Shown piece after piece: positions 41,592-49,788 of a DNA stretch of 64,000 bases. How positions within the stretch are numbered: the first letter of the stretch is position 1; every line of letters starts with the position of its first letter. This stretch comes from Halobium salinum. GTDB taxonomy: Archaea > Halobacteriota > Halobacteria > Halobacteriales > Haloferacaceae. Both the position numbers and the translations under genes were made by a program. The notes beneath the pieces are model-generated. The model ran no database searches and was not told the origin of the DNA. It saw only the letters and a program-made list of their open reading frames with translations. The DNA lies in contig NZ_JAODIW010000009.1 of assembly GCF_026586625.1 (NCBI RefSeq), forward strand, positions 62,001-126,000, written 5' to 3'.

Positions 41592-42053
41592 ATGCACGCA
41601 GGGGAGTTCCGCAACTGGGCGAACGGGGTGACGCCGTCGGAGTTCGAGGCGGCGGTGCGCGAGATTCACGAAGCGGCCGGCTGGGACGTCGAGCCGGCGA
41701 GCGAGACGGCGACCGGTATCGACTACCACCTCACCCGGCCGCGACGGTATCGGGTGGTGTCGGTGCGACGCTGGAGCGGCCGCGAGTCGACGGCGGCCGG
41801 GTCGGCGGCGGTCCAGCGGGTCGCGGGCGCGGCGCTCGAACACGGGGCCTCGGAGGCGGCGGTCGTCTCGAGCGGCCCGTGTTCGGTGGAGGCGCGCACC
41901 ACCGCCCGACGAATCACGCAGCAGAGCGCCCTCGACGCGGAGGCGGTCTCCGTCGACGACCTCCACGACTTCGTCCGACAGGAGGGTCTCGAAGCCGTCG
42001 TCGCCGACTACGAGCCGTCCTCGGGCATCGAGACCGCCGGCGCCTTCGACTGA
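41592..42053 (+). CDS. Mrr-like restriction-endonuclease-fold protein, probably inactive
   Basis: The N-terminal helix (VTPSEFEAAVREIHEAAGWD) and strand of this 153-residue protein resemble Mrr-cat nucleases. The first acid is present in ATGIDYHL, but the strand that normally reads QxK is VVSVRRW, so the catalytic lysine is replaced. A second half with STAAGSAAVQRVAGAALEHG and AARRIT-like helices follows the family layout. It may bind DNA without cutting. No methylase or other restriction gene adjoins it. Confidence 0.65.
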   Translation: MHAGEFRNWANGVTPSEFEAAVREIHEAAGWDVEPASETATGIDYHLTRPRRYRVVSVRRWSGRESTAAGSAAVQRVAGAALEHGASEAAVVSSGPCSVEARTTARRITQQSALDAEAVSVDDLHDFVRQEGLEAVVADYEPSSGIETAGAFD

Positions 42054-42405
42054 GCGACACGTCCGCCCGTCGGCCCGCGGTGCCACGACGGCGCGACGAG
42101 GCGGCCGGTTCGTCCGGTGAGACTGCCGACCGGGCCACCATCCGGCTGTAAATAGGGGATTGTCCGGCTCCCGACGCGTCCCGAGCACTCCGTAGCCGAT
42201 TACAGTACTACTGGTGTAATTCAACGCTCGTTTCGGCGACGACACCGCCGCCACTCCGAGTAATCCAATATTTCCACGGAGAAACGGCGGTGGAATACGA
42301 CCGAGTCGGTGTGGACTCGCGCCACGACGGGGGTCCCAGAGGCGTTCCGGGCCGGACCCGTCACCCCGCCGGTAGGGTATTGGTCCCGCTCCCGCCAACA
42401 CACGT
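42054..42405. other. Intergenic region with two-tier hairpin
   Basis: No gene is seen. It carries the large inverted repeat at 42243-42292 and two AT-rich patches, GTAAATAGG near 42148 and ATTACAGTACTACTGGTGTA near 42200. Confidence 0.4.
42243..42292. other. Two-tier inverted repeat with AT-rich loop
   Basis: CACCGCCG (42243-42250) pairs with CGGCGGTG (42285-42292), a symmetric 3x3 internal loop follows, then CTCCG pairs with CGGAG, leaving an 18-base AT-rich loop (42259-42276). It lies 114 bases before the next start codon. It may be an operator or an RNA structure in a 5 prime leader. Confidence 0.5.
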
Positions 42406-43044
42406 ATGGAGTCAGACCGGCGGTGGCCGACCGTCCCCGAGACGACACTCGAGGCGGGCGGCTGGGAGCTGTACGACCGACGCGAGGAGTCGCTGTTCCG
42501 CTCGCCGACGGCGCGCGTCGACGGCTACACCCTCGTCTACGAGGACGACGCGTTGCGGGAGGCGGTTCGCGGCGCCACGGACGGGGCGCTCGACCGGCCG
42601 TGGCGCTTCGTCTTTCTCACGCGGCTCTCGTTCACCCCGCCGCTGGCTCCCGGCGTCGGCCCCGCGACCTGGCTTCCGACGATTCGACGCGAGGCCCGAC
42701 GGGCCTTCGCGGACGACCTCGAGGAACGGGGATTCGTCGACGTGACCCGGGCGCGCGGGTCGTCGTTCGACGCCGGGGGGCGCCCGTCCGGCCTCGGCGG
42801 GCGTCGGCCGGACCGTTTCACTGCCACACACGTCGTCGAGCGCGGGGGGGAGCGGACGCCGGTTCGGGTCGAGGCGTGGCTGACCGTGGCGGTCGAGCGC
42901 GGGTCGTTCCGGCTCGCCGGCGGCGCCTACCCCGCCCGCGACTTCGACCAGGTGTTCACCGACGCCGAACGGGCGCCGCTCCCGTCGCTCGACGCCGAGC
43001 GGTTCCGGCGCGAACTGTTCGAGCTACTCCGGGACGACGACTGA
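42406..43044 (+). CDS. Conserved haloarchaeal protein of unknown function
   Basis: In this 212-residue protein the features visible are an alpha/beta start (TLEAGGWELYDRREESLFRS), FVFLTRLSFTPPLAPGVGP, RFTATHVVERGGERTPVRVE and AGGAYPARDFDQVF. There is no signal peptide or membrane helix. I do not recognise the family; the pattern resembles uncharacterised soluble haloarchaeal proteins. It converges with the UspA gene. Confidence 0.65.
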   Translation: MESDRRWPTVPETTLEAGGWELYDRREESLFRSPTARVDGYTLVYEDDALREAVRGATDGALDRPWRFVFLTRLSFTPPLAPGVGPATWLPTIRREARRAFADDLEERGFVDVTRARGSSFDAGGRPSGLGGRRPDRFTATHVVERGGERTPVRVEAWLTVAVERGSFRLAGGAYPARDFDQVFTDAERAPLPSLDAERFRRELFELLRDDD

Positions 43045-43064
43045 GGTCGGCCCCGGCTCGGCGC

Positions 43065-43484
43065 TCACGCGACGAGCACCGGCCGGTCGACGCTCCGGAG
43101 CACGCGGTCGGCGACGCTGCCGAGCCGACCCGGTCGTCGGTGGCTCTGTCCCTGGAACCCGACGACGACGAGGTCGGCGTCGACGGCGTCAGCGTGGGCG
43201 ACGATTTCGTCGGCGGGGTCGCCGTGACAGACCCGGGGTTCGACGGCGACGCCAATGTTGTCGGCGCGGTCCATCAGCTCCTCCAACAGGTCGTGACCGC
43301 GGGCCTCCAACTCGTCGACGACGAGTTCGGTGCTGCTCAGCGCCGGCTCGCCGTAGCGGTGGGTGTCGACGACGTGGATGGCGTGAATCGCCGCGTCGAA
43401 GCGTTCTGCGAGCTCGAAGGCGTGTTCGACTGCCCGATTCGACGGGTCGCTCCCGTCGACCGGGACGAGGATGGTATCGTACAT
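43065..43484 (-). CDS. UspA-type universal stress protein
   Basis: The product is a single UspA domain of 139 residues: MYDTILVPVDGSDPSNRAVE at the start and the ATP motif GFQGQSHRRPGRLGSVAD, which keeps the G-x2-G-x9-G-S spacing, so nucleotide binding is expected. It works as a dimer in the cytoplasm. It lies just left of the PHA island, which has another UspA on its right. Confidence 0.9.
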   Translation of the reverse strand: MYDTILVPVDGSDPSNRAVEHAFELAERFDAAIHAIHVVDTHRYGEPALSSTELVVDELEARGHDLLEELMDRADNIGVAVEPRVCHGDPADEIVAHADAVDADLVVVGFQGQSHRRPGRLGSVADRVLRSVDRPVLVA

Positions 43485-43643
43485 CGGTGGCCTCCGGGGG
43501 AGAGTCGGTGGGGCGAGGCCATAACCGTCGACGCTGGTTCTCGAAGGTGAAGAACGAGGACGGCGAGAAACGGCGTGTGGCCCGACCGGCTGTCGTCGGG
43601 TCGTGGAACGGCCCGGCGGGCGAGAAGTCGGCCGGCCACTCGA

Positions 43644-43961
43644 TCAGTCGGCCGTGCCGGCCGCCCCGGCGCCGCCGAACGCATCCTCGGCGGGCACGTA
43701 GCGGTCGTCCTCGCGGCGGAGCAGCCCGCGGTCGAGGAGGGTCCGAAGGTGCGGGAACAGCGAGAGCTTCGTCAGGCGTAGCGACTCGGCGAGCTCTTCG
43801 GCGCTGCAGGCGCCGCGCTGGCGGACGTAGAGGTAGACGAGCTTCGCCTCCGCCGAGCTGACGCCGCCCGGGAGCGTCTCGGGGACGGCGGGCGCGTTCG
43901 AGTGGCTGTCGTCGGTCGATTCACGGGTCGTCGGGGTCGTGGTGGATTGCTGAGCGTTCAT
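43644..43961 (-). CDS. Small winged-helix regulator (TrmB/MarR-like)
   Basis: At 105 residues, after a Thr/Ser-rich N-terminus the winged helix is clear: SSAEAKLVYLYVRQRGACSA, then EELAESLRLTKLSLFPHLRT as the recognition region, and LLRREDDRYVPAED as wing. No effector domain is present. It follows the phaB gene on the same strand by 115 bases, so it may be co-transcribed and regulate PHA genes (inference). Confidence 0.8.
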   Translation of the reverse strand: MNAQQSTTTPTTRESTDDSHSNAPAVPETLPGGVSSAEAKLVYLYVRQRGACSAEELAESLRLTKLSLFPHLRTLLDRGLLRREDDRYVPAEDAFGGAGAAGTAD

Positions 43962-44076
43962 GATGGGTCGGGTTATCGGCGGCAGTCGGTCGGCGAGTCG
44001 GTGCGAGTCGGGCCTCGGGTCGAGTCGAGGACGGGTGCGAAGCGGTAGGCCGGTCGACGGGCGTGTCGGTCCCCCA

Positions 44077-44820
44077 CTACCACTCCATCCCCCCGTTGAT
44101 GCCGAGCACCTGCCCGGTCATGTAGCTCGACTCGGGGCCGGCGAGGAACGCGACCATCCCGGAGATGTCCTCGACCTCCGCGAAGCGGTCGAGCGGGATG
44201 CGCTGTCTGATCTTCCCCTGGACCTCCTCGCTCACTTCGGCGAGCATGTCCGTCTGGGTGAAGCCGGGGGCGACGCAGTTGACCGTCGCCTCGCTCTTCG
44301 CGAGCTCGAGGGCGAGCGTCCGGGTGAACCCGAACAGGCCGCTCTTGGTCGTCGCGTAGTTGGCCTGGCCGTAGTTCCCCTGTTGGCCGACGACGCTGGA
44401 GATGTTGATGATGCGGCCCCCGTCGGACTCCTTGATGTCGTCGTAGAACACCTTGGTGCAGTTGAACACGCCGCCGAGGTTCACGTCCATCACGCGGTCC
44501 CACTCCTCGCGGGTCATGTTCTTGAACGTCCGGTCGACGGTGATGCCGGCGTTGTTGACGAGCACGTCGACGGGACCGAAGGCGTCGTGGATGCGCTCGC
44601 GCATCCCCTCGACCTCCTCGCGGTCGGTCACGTCGGCCTGGACCGCGATGGCGGTGCCGCCGGCCGCCTCGATTCGGTCGACGACGTCGTACGCCTCCCC
44701 CTCCGAGGAGCGGTAGTTGACCACGACGTTCAGGCCGTCCTCGGCGAGCCGTTCGGCGATGCCGCTCCCGATTCCTCTCGAGGCGCCGGTGACGACGCAC
44801 GTCCGGGTGTTTGATGACAT
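44077..44820 (-). CDS. phaB: Acetoacetyl-CoA / 3-oxoacyl reductase of PHA synthesis
   Basis: A 247-residue classical SDR with TGASRGIG, NNAGITVD, the catalytic Ser in ISSVVGQQGNYGQ and Tyr/Lys in NYATTKSG, plus APGFTQTDM. These match PhaB/FabG reductases, which reduce acetoacetyl-CoA to (R)-3-hydroxybutyryl-CoA with NADPH. Haloarchaeal PhaB is a FabG paralogue, and the neighbourhood (MaoC hydratase and phaRPEC 1-4 kb away) supports the PHA role. A FabG function cannot be ruled out from sequence alone. Confidence 0.85.
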   Translation of the reverse strand: MSSNTRTCVVTGASRGIGSGIAERLAEDGLNVVVNYRSSEGEAYDVVDRIEAAGGTAIAVQADVTDREEVEGMRERIHDAFGPVDVLVNNAGITVDRTFKNMTREEWDRVMDVNLGGVFNCTKVFYDDIKESDGGRIINISSVVGQQGNYGQANYATTKSGLFGFTRTLALELAKSEATVNCVAPGFTQTDMLAEVSEEVQGKIRQRIPLDRFAEVEDISGMVAFLAGPESSYMTGQVLGINGGMEW

Positions 44821-45136
44821 GGTTGTGTGCTCGGCAGCGGCGGGCGCTCGGCCGTCGGAACACGGGCGGACGCTTCCTCGCGGCGCTCGTGGGAACTCCG
44901 TTCCTCCCTTCCCGACCGGGGGCTCTCGTCCCGACCGCTGCCGTTGGCGAAGCGATTGTCGATTTCGGTTAAGAGGATTGCCCTAATACCGCCTAAAACA
45001 ACTCTAAGGAAATGCCGGCTTGTGCGGTATCAATCCAGGGCTAGTCGTGACAGTAATGCACGCTCCGGGGTCGTCGAACAGTCACACCCCGAACCGGGGC
45101 TGTCGGGAACGTCGCGAAAAGGGTGGGTGGCGGACG
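44821..45136. other. Upstream region of phaB
   Basis: No gene is seen. An AT-rich patch at 44966-45016 with repeated CTAA words (CCTAATACC, CCTAAAACA, CTCTAAGG) probably contains the phaB promoter, leaving a leader of over 100 bases. Confidence 0.4.
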
Positions 45137-45619
45137 TTACGGAACCGGGGCGCCGACCGTCGTCGGGACGCCCTCCGACTCGAGTCGGTCCAGACACTCC
45201 GTCACCGAGCAGGCGCCGTCCCCGCTCCCGCAGGGGTAGAGGCGGTGGAGTTCGTCGTCGCGGTACACGGCGAGGCAGGCGACCGGGAGCGTGAGGACCT
45301 CGTACTCCTCGTCGGTCATCACCGACTCGACCGTCCGGCGCTGGAAGAGCGGGTCGAGCGACGTTCCCGTCCGCGCCGCCCACGTCTCGAACTCCTCGAC
45401 GCGGTCGAGGACCGAACGGTAGTAGGGGGTGCCCTCGAGCGGCCCGCCGAGGCGAATCTCGCGCCCCCAGACCACGACGTCGTACTCGTCGAGGGCGCCC
45501 TCCCGTTCGAGCGCCGACAGCCGTTCGACGACGCGCTGTCGCGGCCGCTCCGCACCCGGTTCCGGGTCCGCACGCAAGAACAGCGTGACGGACCGTTCCG
45601 AAGACGTATCAGTGTCCAT
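45137..45619 (-). CDS. HTH-type haloarchaeal protein near the PHA genes
   Basis: A 160-residue protein beginning with SERSVTLFLRADPEPGAERP and RQRVVERLSALEREGALDEY, a pattern I associate with a common haloarchaeal HTH-domain family of unknown function. The later part has VLTLPVACLAVYRDDELHRL and two cysteines in YPCGSGDGACSVTECL, three in all. It could be a regulator or a small binding protein. It lies between phaB and the MaoC gene on the same strand. Confidence 0.65.
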   Translation of the reverse strand: MDTDTSSERSVTLFLRADPEPGAERPRQRVVERLSALEREGALDEYDVVVWGREIRLGGPLEGTPYYRSVLDRVEEFETWAARTGTSLDPLFQRRTVESVMTDEEYEVLTLPVACLAVYRDDELHRLYPCGSGDGACSVTECLDRLESEGVPTTVGAPVP

Positions 45620-45788
45620 GACTGGCTTAACCCTCCCGTGTTACTGGGTACCAGAACAGATGCGATTGAAGCGTATTAATTCCTCGTGCTACTGGCAACG
45701 GCGGGACCCGTCCGCCGCTCGTCGCGGTCGCGGGCGCCGCCGTCGGCGCCATCGCTGTGGTCGTCGCCGTCCTCGTCGCCGTCCCCGA

Positions 45789-46541
45789 CTACCCGGCTTC
45801 GGGGTCGACGAGGACGACCGCCTCGCCCTCGATGACCGGTCGCTCCTCCGCGTCGAAGACGTCCGTCGACAGCTTGTACCGGGCGTCGCCCAGGTCCTCG
45901 TCGACCGTGACGACGGCGGTCAGCCGCCCACCGATGTCGACCGGGCGGAGGAAGCGGACGTCCTGGGAGACGTAGATGGTGAGCCCCGGGAGCCGGGCGA
46001 GCGCGGCGCTGATGAGCCCGGAGACGAGGGTACCGTGGACGATTCGCCGGCCGAAGCGGGTCCCCTCCGCGAACTCGTCGTCGAGGTGGAGCGGGTTCGT
46101 GTCCCCGCTCGCGCGGGCGAACGCGAGGACGTCGGCCTCGTCGACCGGCTTCGAGAACCGGACGCTGTCGCCGACCGCGACGGCGTCCTCGTCGTCGAGG
46201 TCGTACTCTACGTCCCAACCCGCCTCCTCGTCGCCCGCGAGGTGGGCCGCCTTCGTCGTCGCCGACATCGCGACCGACCCGGACGGGTCGACGGAGTCCG
46301 GCGACGCCGTCCCCGCTCCCGTCCCGTCCCCGTTCGTCTCCGTGCTGTCGACCCCCGACTCGGCGGACGCCGTGGCACCGTCGGCGTCGGTCGACGTACC
46401 GGCGCCGTCGAAGCCGTAGGCGGCGAGCACCGCCCGGTTCGCTTCGAGGACGCCGTTGGTCATGTGTCCCGTCGCTCGGGCCCACGTCTCCGTGGTGGTC
46501 CGCAGCCATCGCGCGTAGGGGGTCGTGCTCCCACCGTTCAT
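45789..46541 (-). CDS. MaoC-type (R)-specific enoyl-CoA hydratase
   Basis: The C-terminal 150 of 250 residues form a hot-dog hydratase-2 domain: FARASGDTNPLHLDDEFAEG with catalytic Asp and His, then FGRRIVHGTLVSGLISAAL. This is the PhaJ type, which turns trans-enoyl-CoA into (R)-3-hydroxyacyl-CoA for PHA. The first 45 residues form a helix with WARATGHMTNGVLEANRAVL, followed by a long Ser/Thr/Gly/Asp linker (about 48-95); this extra part is not needed for catalysis and might attach the enzyme to granules (inference). It is divergent from phaR. Confidence 0.85.
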   Translation of the reverse strand: MNGGSTTPYARWLRTTTETWARATGHMTNGVLEANRAVLAAYGFDGAGTSTDADGATASAESGVDSTETNGDGTGAGTASPDSVDPSGSVAMSATTKAAHLAGDEEAGWDVEYDLDDEDAVAVGDSVRFSKPVDEADVLAFARASGDTNPLHLDDEFAEGTRFGRRIVHGTLVSGLISAALARLPGLTIYVSQDVRFLRPVDIGGRLTAVVTVDEDLGDARYKLSTDVFDAEERPVIEGEAVVLVDPEAG

Positions 46542-46654
46542 ACTCCCCCCACTGGCCGCCCCTCGTATCCCTCTTGCGGTGCTCTCCGGCTCACGCCGCC
46601 CGCGAACCGGCCGCCGTCCCCGCTCGAACCGTGTGAAGCCATCTGCTGTCTTTT

Positions 46655-46690
46655 GTCACCACTCGTTGGTAACGAGGGGAAGGGTTATGT
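46655..46690 (+). promoter_or_regulatory. phaR promoter with inverted repeat
   Basis: CTCGTT-GGT-AACGAG (46662-46676) is an inverted repeat 41 bases before the ATG, with a TATA-like GTTATGT (46684-46690) 27-33 bases upstream. Its left half lies in GTCACCACTCGTTG, shared with the IclR promoter at 35.7 kb. Confidence 0.5.
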
Positions 46691-46716
46691 GTCTGTGGGT
46701 CCACGTTCGGGACGAG

Positions 46717-47046
46717 ATGAGCGACGAACGCGACGCACCGAACTGGCCGCCGGCCATGTTCGCAGAGCGGATGCAGCAGGCGGGCGAGGAGTTCACCGAC
46801 CGACAGCTCGAGCTGTTCGAACGTATGATGGGCGGCGGTCGCCGCTCCGGGAACGCGTTCTCGGACCTCGGTTCGATGGGTTCGATGAGCTTCGGCACGG
46901 CGGTGTTCAAGACGCGCGTCCAGAGCGGCGGCCGAATCAGCATCCCCGACGCCGAGCGCGAGGCGCTCGACATCGAGGAGGGTGACCTGGTGCAGACGTT
47001 CGTCGTCCCCATCAAGCGCAACCGCGAGAGTGATTCCGATGAGTGA
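46717..47046 (+). CDS. phaR: PHA regulator PhaR, AbrB-type
   Basis: A 109-residue protein. The C-terminal SpoVT/AbrB beta-hairpin domain reads VFKTRVQSGGRISIPDAERE then LDIEEGDLVQTFVVPIKR. The N-terminal half (PPAMFAERMQQAGEEFTDRQ) is helical. In Haloferax mediterranei PhaR binds PHA granules and its own promoter; the phaR-phaP order here is the same. I start at the ATG with a TATA box at leaderless distance. It overlaps phaP by eight bases. Confidence 0.88.
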   Translation: MSDERDAPNWPPAMFAERMQQAGEEFTDRQLELFERMMGGGRRSGNAFSDLGSMGSMSFGTAVFKTRVQSGGRISIPDAEREALDIEEGDLVQTFVVPIKRNRESDSDE

Positions 47047-47521
47047 CCACGACACCCCCAGCACGACCGACCCGTTCACGAGCTTCTTCGACGCACAGCG
47101 CCGCGCCGTTGAGCAGAGTCAGCGTCTCTTCCACCAGAGCGTCGAGTTCCAGCGCCGCTCGATGCGAACGATGGCCGACGGCATGGAGGCGAGTCAGTCC
47201 CTCCAGAAGAAGAGCACGGACGTGACCCGGACGGCCGTCGAGGCGTACCTCGACGCCATGGAGGCGAGCGTCCCGATGGGTGCGCCGATGTTCGAGAGCA
47301 TGCACGCGGTCGTCCGCGGGCAGTTCGAGGCGTCGAACGACATCTCCGACCAGACCTGGGACGCGATGCGCGCCGGGATGGAAGACGGTGTCGAGACCTA
47401 CGACGATCTGCTCGAGGACTACCTCGCCGCCGTCGACGACTCCGTCGAGGCGTTCGTCGGCACGCTCGACGAGTTCGACGCGAGCCGCGAGGGCCACGGC
47501 CACGCCCCCGCCGACGACTGA
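47039..47521 (+). CDS. phaP: PHA granule-associated phasin
   Basis: A 160-residue, mostly helical protein with SFFDAQRRAVEQSQRLFHQS, a Met-rich amphipathic helix MRTMADGMEASQSLQKKSTD and an acidic C-terminal helix pair. This composition fits haloarchaeal PhaP, the main granule coat protein. Its start codon lies inside the end of phaR, so the two are translationally coupled, as in Haloferax. No enzymatic motif is present. Confidence 0.88.
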   Translation: MSDHDTPSTTDPFTSFFDAQRRAVEQSQRLFHQSVEFQRRSMRTMADGMEASQSLQKKSTDVTRTAVEAYLDAMEASVPMGAPMFESMHAVVRGQFEASNDISDQTWDAMRAGMEDGVETYDDLLEDYLAAVDDSVEAFVGTLDEFDASREGHGHAPADD

Positions 47522-47612
47522 GCCGCCGAAGCGACCGACGACCGTCCCGACGTCGGCGGACCGTCGGCCGGGCGGCCGATGCGGACGCGCCGAGCACGTC
47601 GGGGCGGACAAC

Positions 47613-47621
47613 TTTCATATT
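47613..47621 (+). promoter_or_regulatory. TATA box of phaE-phaC
   Basis: TTTCATATT lies 24-32 bases before the phaE ATG at 47645 in an AT-rich patch. It shows that phaEC can be transcribed separately from phaRP. Confidence 0.6.
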
Positions 47622-47644
47622 CACGCTACTACAACACCATCCAA

Positions 47645-48202
47645 ATGTCCGAACAGAACTACGATGCGTCACCGGGGGACCAGTGGAGCTCGTTCGTCGA
47701 GGAGTCGAACCGCGCGTTCGCCGACGCGTTCGAGCGGAACGTCGAAGCCCAGAGCCGGTTCGTCGACGCCTGGCTCGACGCCGTCGAGGAGTCGACGGAG
47801 AACACGAGCGAGATGACCGAGGAGGGACTCGACGGGTACGCGAAGGCCTACGAGGTCTGGATGACCGCCTCGGAGGACGTCCTGGAGCGCGTCGCCGACG
47901 CGTTCGAGGGCGAGGAGGTCGCCGTCGAGGACTTCCGCGACATCTGGCTCAACGCCGCCAACGAGTCGTTCAAGGAAGTGATGAGCACCTCCGCGTTCGC
48001 CGCGATGACGGGCCAGCGCCTGGAGGAGACCCTGCAGCTCCAGCAGGAACTCGACGAGAGCGCCGAGGCGACGCTCCACACCCTGGGATTCGCCACCGAG
48101 GGCGACGTCCAGGAGGTCGGCAAGCGACTCGTCGAGTTGGAGCGGCGCCAGCACGCCATCGAGTCGAAGCTCGACCGCGTCATCGACGCGATGGAGGACT
48201 GA
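47645..48202 (+). CDS. phaE: Class III PHA synthase subunit PhaE
   Basis: The 185-residue product matches the length of haloarchaeal PhaE. It is acidic and helical, with [20 protein letters not shown] near the start, [20 protein letters not shown] in the middle and a C-terminal coiled region [20 protein letters not shown]. PhaE has no catalytic residues; it activates PhaC. One base separates its stop codon from the phaC ATG, so the two are produced together. Confidence 0.92.
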   Translation: MSEQNYDASPGDQWSSFVEESNRAFADAFERNVEAQSRFVDAWLDAVEESTENTSEMTEEGLDGYAKAYEVWMTASEDVLERVADAFEGEEVAVEDFRDIWLNAANESFKEVMSTSAFAAMTGQRLEETLQLQQELDESAEATLHTLGFATEGDVQEVGKRLVELERRQHAIESKLDRVIDAMED

Positions 48203-48203
48203 G

Positions 48204-49739
48204 ATGAACCCGTTCGTCCAGGCGCTCGACCTCCAGCGCCAGGGCCTCCAGCGGGCCGCGGGGCTGGCCGAGAAGGCCGGGAGCCTCCCCGAGCGCCCCG
48301 CCGAGATGGCGAGCGTCGACGTGGGCCAGACGCCGAGTGAGGTCGTCTACGAGGAGAACAAGCTCAAACTCCTCCACTACGAATCCCGCACCGAAGAGCA
48401 GTACGACGTCCCCATCCTCATCACCTACGCGCTCATCAACAAGCCGTTCGTGCTCGACCTCCAGCCCGACCGGAGCGTCGTCCGCACGCTGCTCGACCAG
48501 GGGTTCGACGTGTACATGATCGACTGGGGGGAGCCCTCGACGCTCGACGTCCACCTCACGCTCGACGACTACGTCAACCGCTACATCGACAACTGCGTCG
48601 ACGTGGTGCGCGAGCGCTCCGGGCAGGACGCCATCAACGTGCTCGGCTACTGCATGGGCGGGACGATGAGCGCGATGTACGCCTCGCTCCACCCCGAGAA
48701 GGTGCGCAACCTCGCGCTGATGGCCGCCGGGCTCTGTTTCACCGGCGGCGGCGGCCTGCTCGAACTCTGGGGCGAAGAGGAGTACTACTCCCCCGAGGCG
48801 GTGACGGAGACGTTCGGCAACGTCCCCGCGGAGTTCCTCGACGTGGGGTTCGCGCTGATGGACCCCGTCGACAACTTCGTCACGAAGTACGTCCGGCTGT
48901 ACGACAACGTCGAGAACGACGAGTTCACCGAGAACTTCGCCCGGATGGAGCGCTGGCTGAGCGAGGGCATCGACGTCGCCGGCGCGACCTACCGGCAGTT
49001 CCTCGAGGACATCTACCAGGAGAACAAGCTGGCGAACAACGAACTCGAACTGGACGGGAAGCGCGTCGACCTCGGGAACATCGACATGCCCGTCCTCCAG
49101 ATCGTCGGCGAGTACGACCACCTCATCCCGCCGGAGGCCAGCACCCCGTTCAACGAACTCGTCGGCAGCGACGACGTGGAGACGTTCGAGTTCCCGACCG
49201 GCCACATCGGCCTGTCGGTCTCCTCGAAGTCCCACGCACAGCTCTGGCCGCAGGTGTGTGACTGGTTCGCCGAGCGCTCCGGCGCCGACGTCGAGGGCGA
49301 CGGGGAGCACGAGGCCGAGGACGGCGCCGAAGCGAGCCTCGAAGCCGAGGTCGAGACCGTCGAGGACGCCGACGACGTGTCCGAGGCGGCCGACCCCGGC
49401 GAGATGGCCGCCGAGGAGGAGGTCGTCGAACGGGCGACCGAAGGCGAGAGTGAGACGGAGAGCGGGGGCGAGACCGACGCCGACCTCGACGACTACGCCG
49501 AAGGCGACGTCGACGAGACGGACCTCGAGGTCGTGAAGGGCATCGGCGACTCCTACGCGACCCGCCTCCGCGAGGCCGACGTGGTCGACGTGGCGGCGCT
49601 CGCACAGGCCGACCCGGCCGCGCTCGCCGAGACCATCGACGTTTCCGAGGACCGGGTCCGCGCGTGGGTCGAGGACGCGAGGACACGCACCGGACGCGCC
49701 GACGCCGAGGGCCACGACGGCAACGAACACGACGAGTAG
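48204..49739 (+). CDS. phaC: Class III PHA synthase catalytic subunit PhaC with HhH tail
   Basis: The product has 511 residues. The alpha/beta-hydrolase core carries the lipase-like box GYCMGG with nucleophile Cys150, Asp305 in [10 protein letters not shown] and His334 in [10 protein letters not shown]. It polymerises (R)-3-hydroxyacyl-CoA at the granule surface together with PhaE. The core ends near residue 360; an acidic linker (about 360-438) leads to a helix-hairpin-helix-like domain ([20 protein letters not shown] to AWVEDART). Haloarchaeal PhaC is known to have a longer C-terminus than bacterial class III, but the HhH motif is worth noting. Confidence 0.93.
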   Translation: MNPFVQALDLQRQGLQRAAGLAEKAGSLPERPAEMASVDVGQTPSEVVYEENKLKLLHYESRTEEQYDVPILITYALINKPFVLDLQPDRSVVRTLLDQGFDVYMIDWGEPSTLDVHLTLDDYVNRYIDNCVDVVRERSGQDAINVLGYCMGGTMSAMYASLHPEKVRNLALMAAGLCFTGGGGLLELWGEEEYYSPEAVTETFGNVPAEFLDVGFALMDPVDNFVTKYVRLYDNVENDEFTENFARMERWLSEGIDVAGATYRQFLEDIYQENKLANNELELDGKRVDLGNIDMPVLQIVGEYDHLIPPEASTPFNELVGSDDVETFEFPTGHIGLSVSSKSHAQLWPQVCDWFAERSGADVEGDGEHEAEDGAEASLEAEVETVEDADDVSEAADPGEMAAEEEVVERATEGESETESGGETDADLDDYAEGDVDETDLEVVKGIGDSYATRLREADVVDVAALAQADPAALAETIDVSEDRVRAWVEDARTRTGRADAEGHDGNEHDE

Positions 49740-49788
49740 TCGGCGCCGGCCGAACCGTTCACGTCCCTCCGACTCGCTTCTCCTCTCG

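Noticed and set aside
45429-46985. Plus-strand open frame of over 500 residues across the MaoC gene
   Set aside because: It crosses two well-supported genes and the phaR promoter, and has no recognisable domain.
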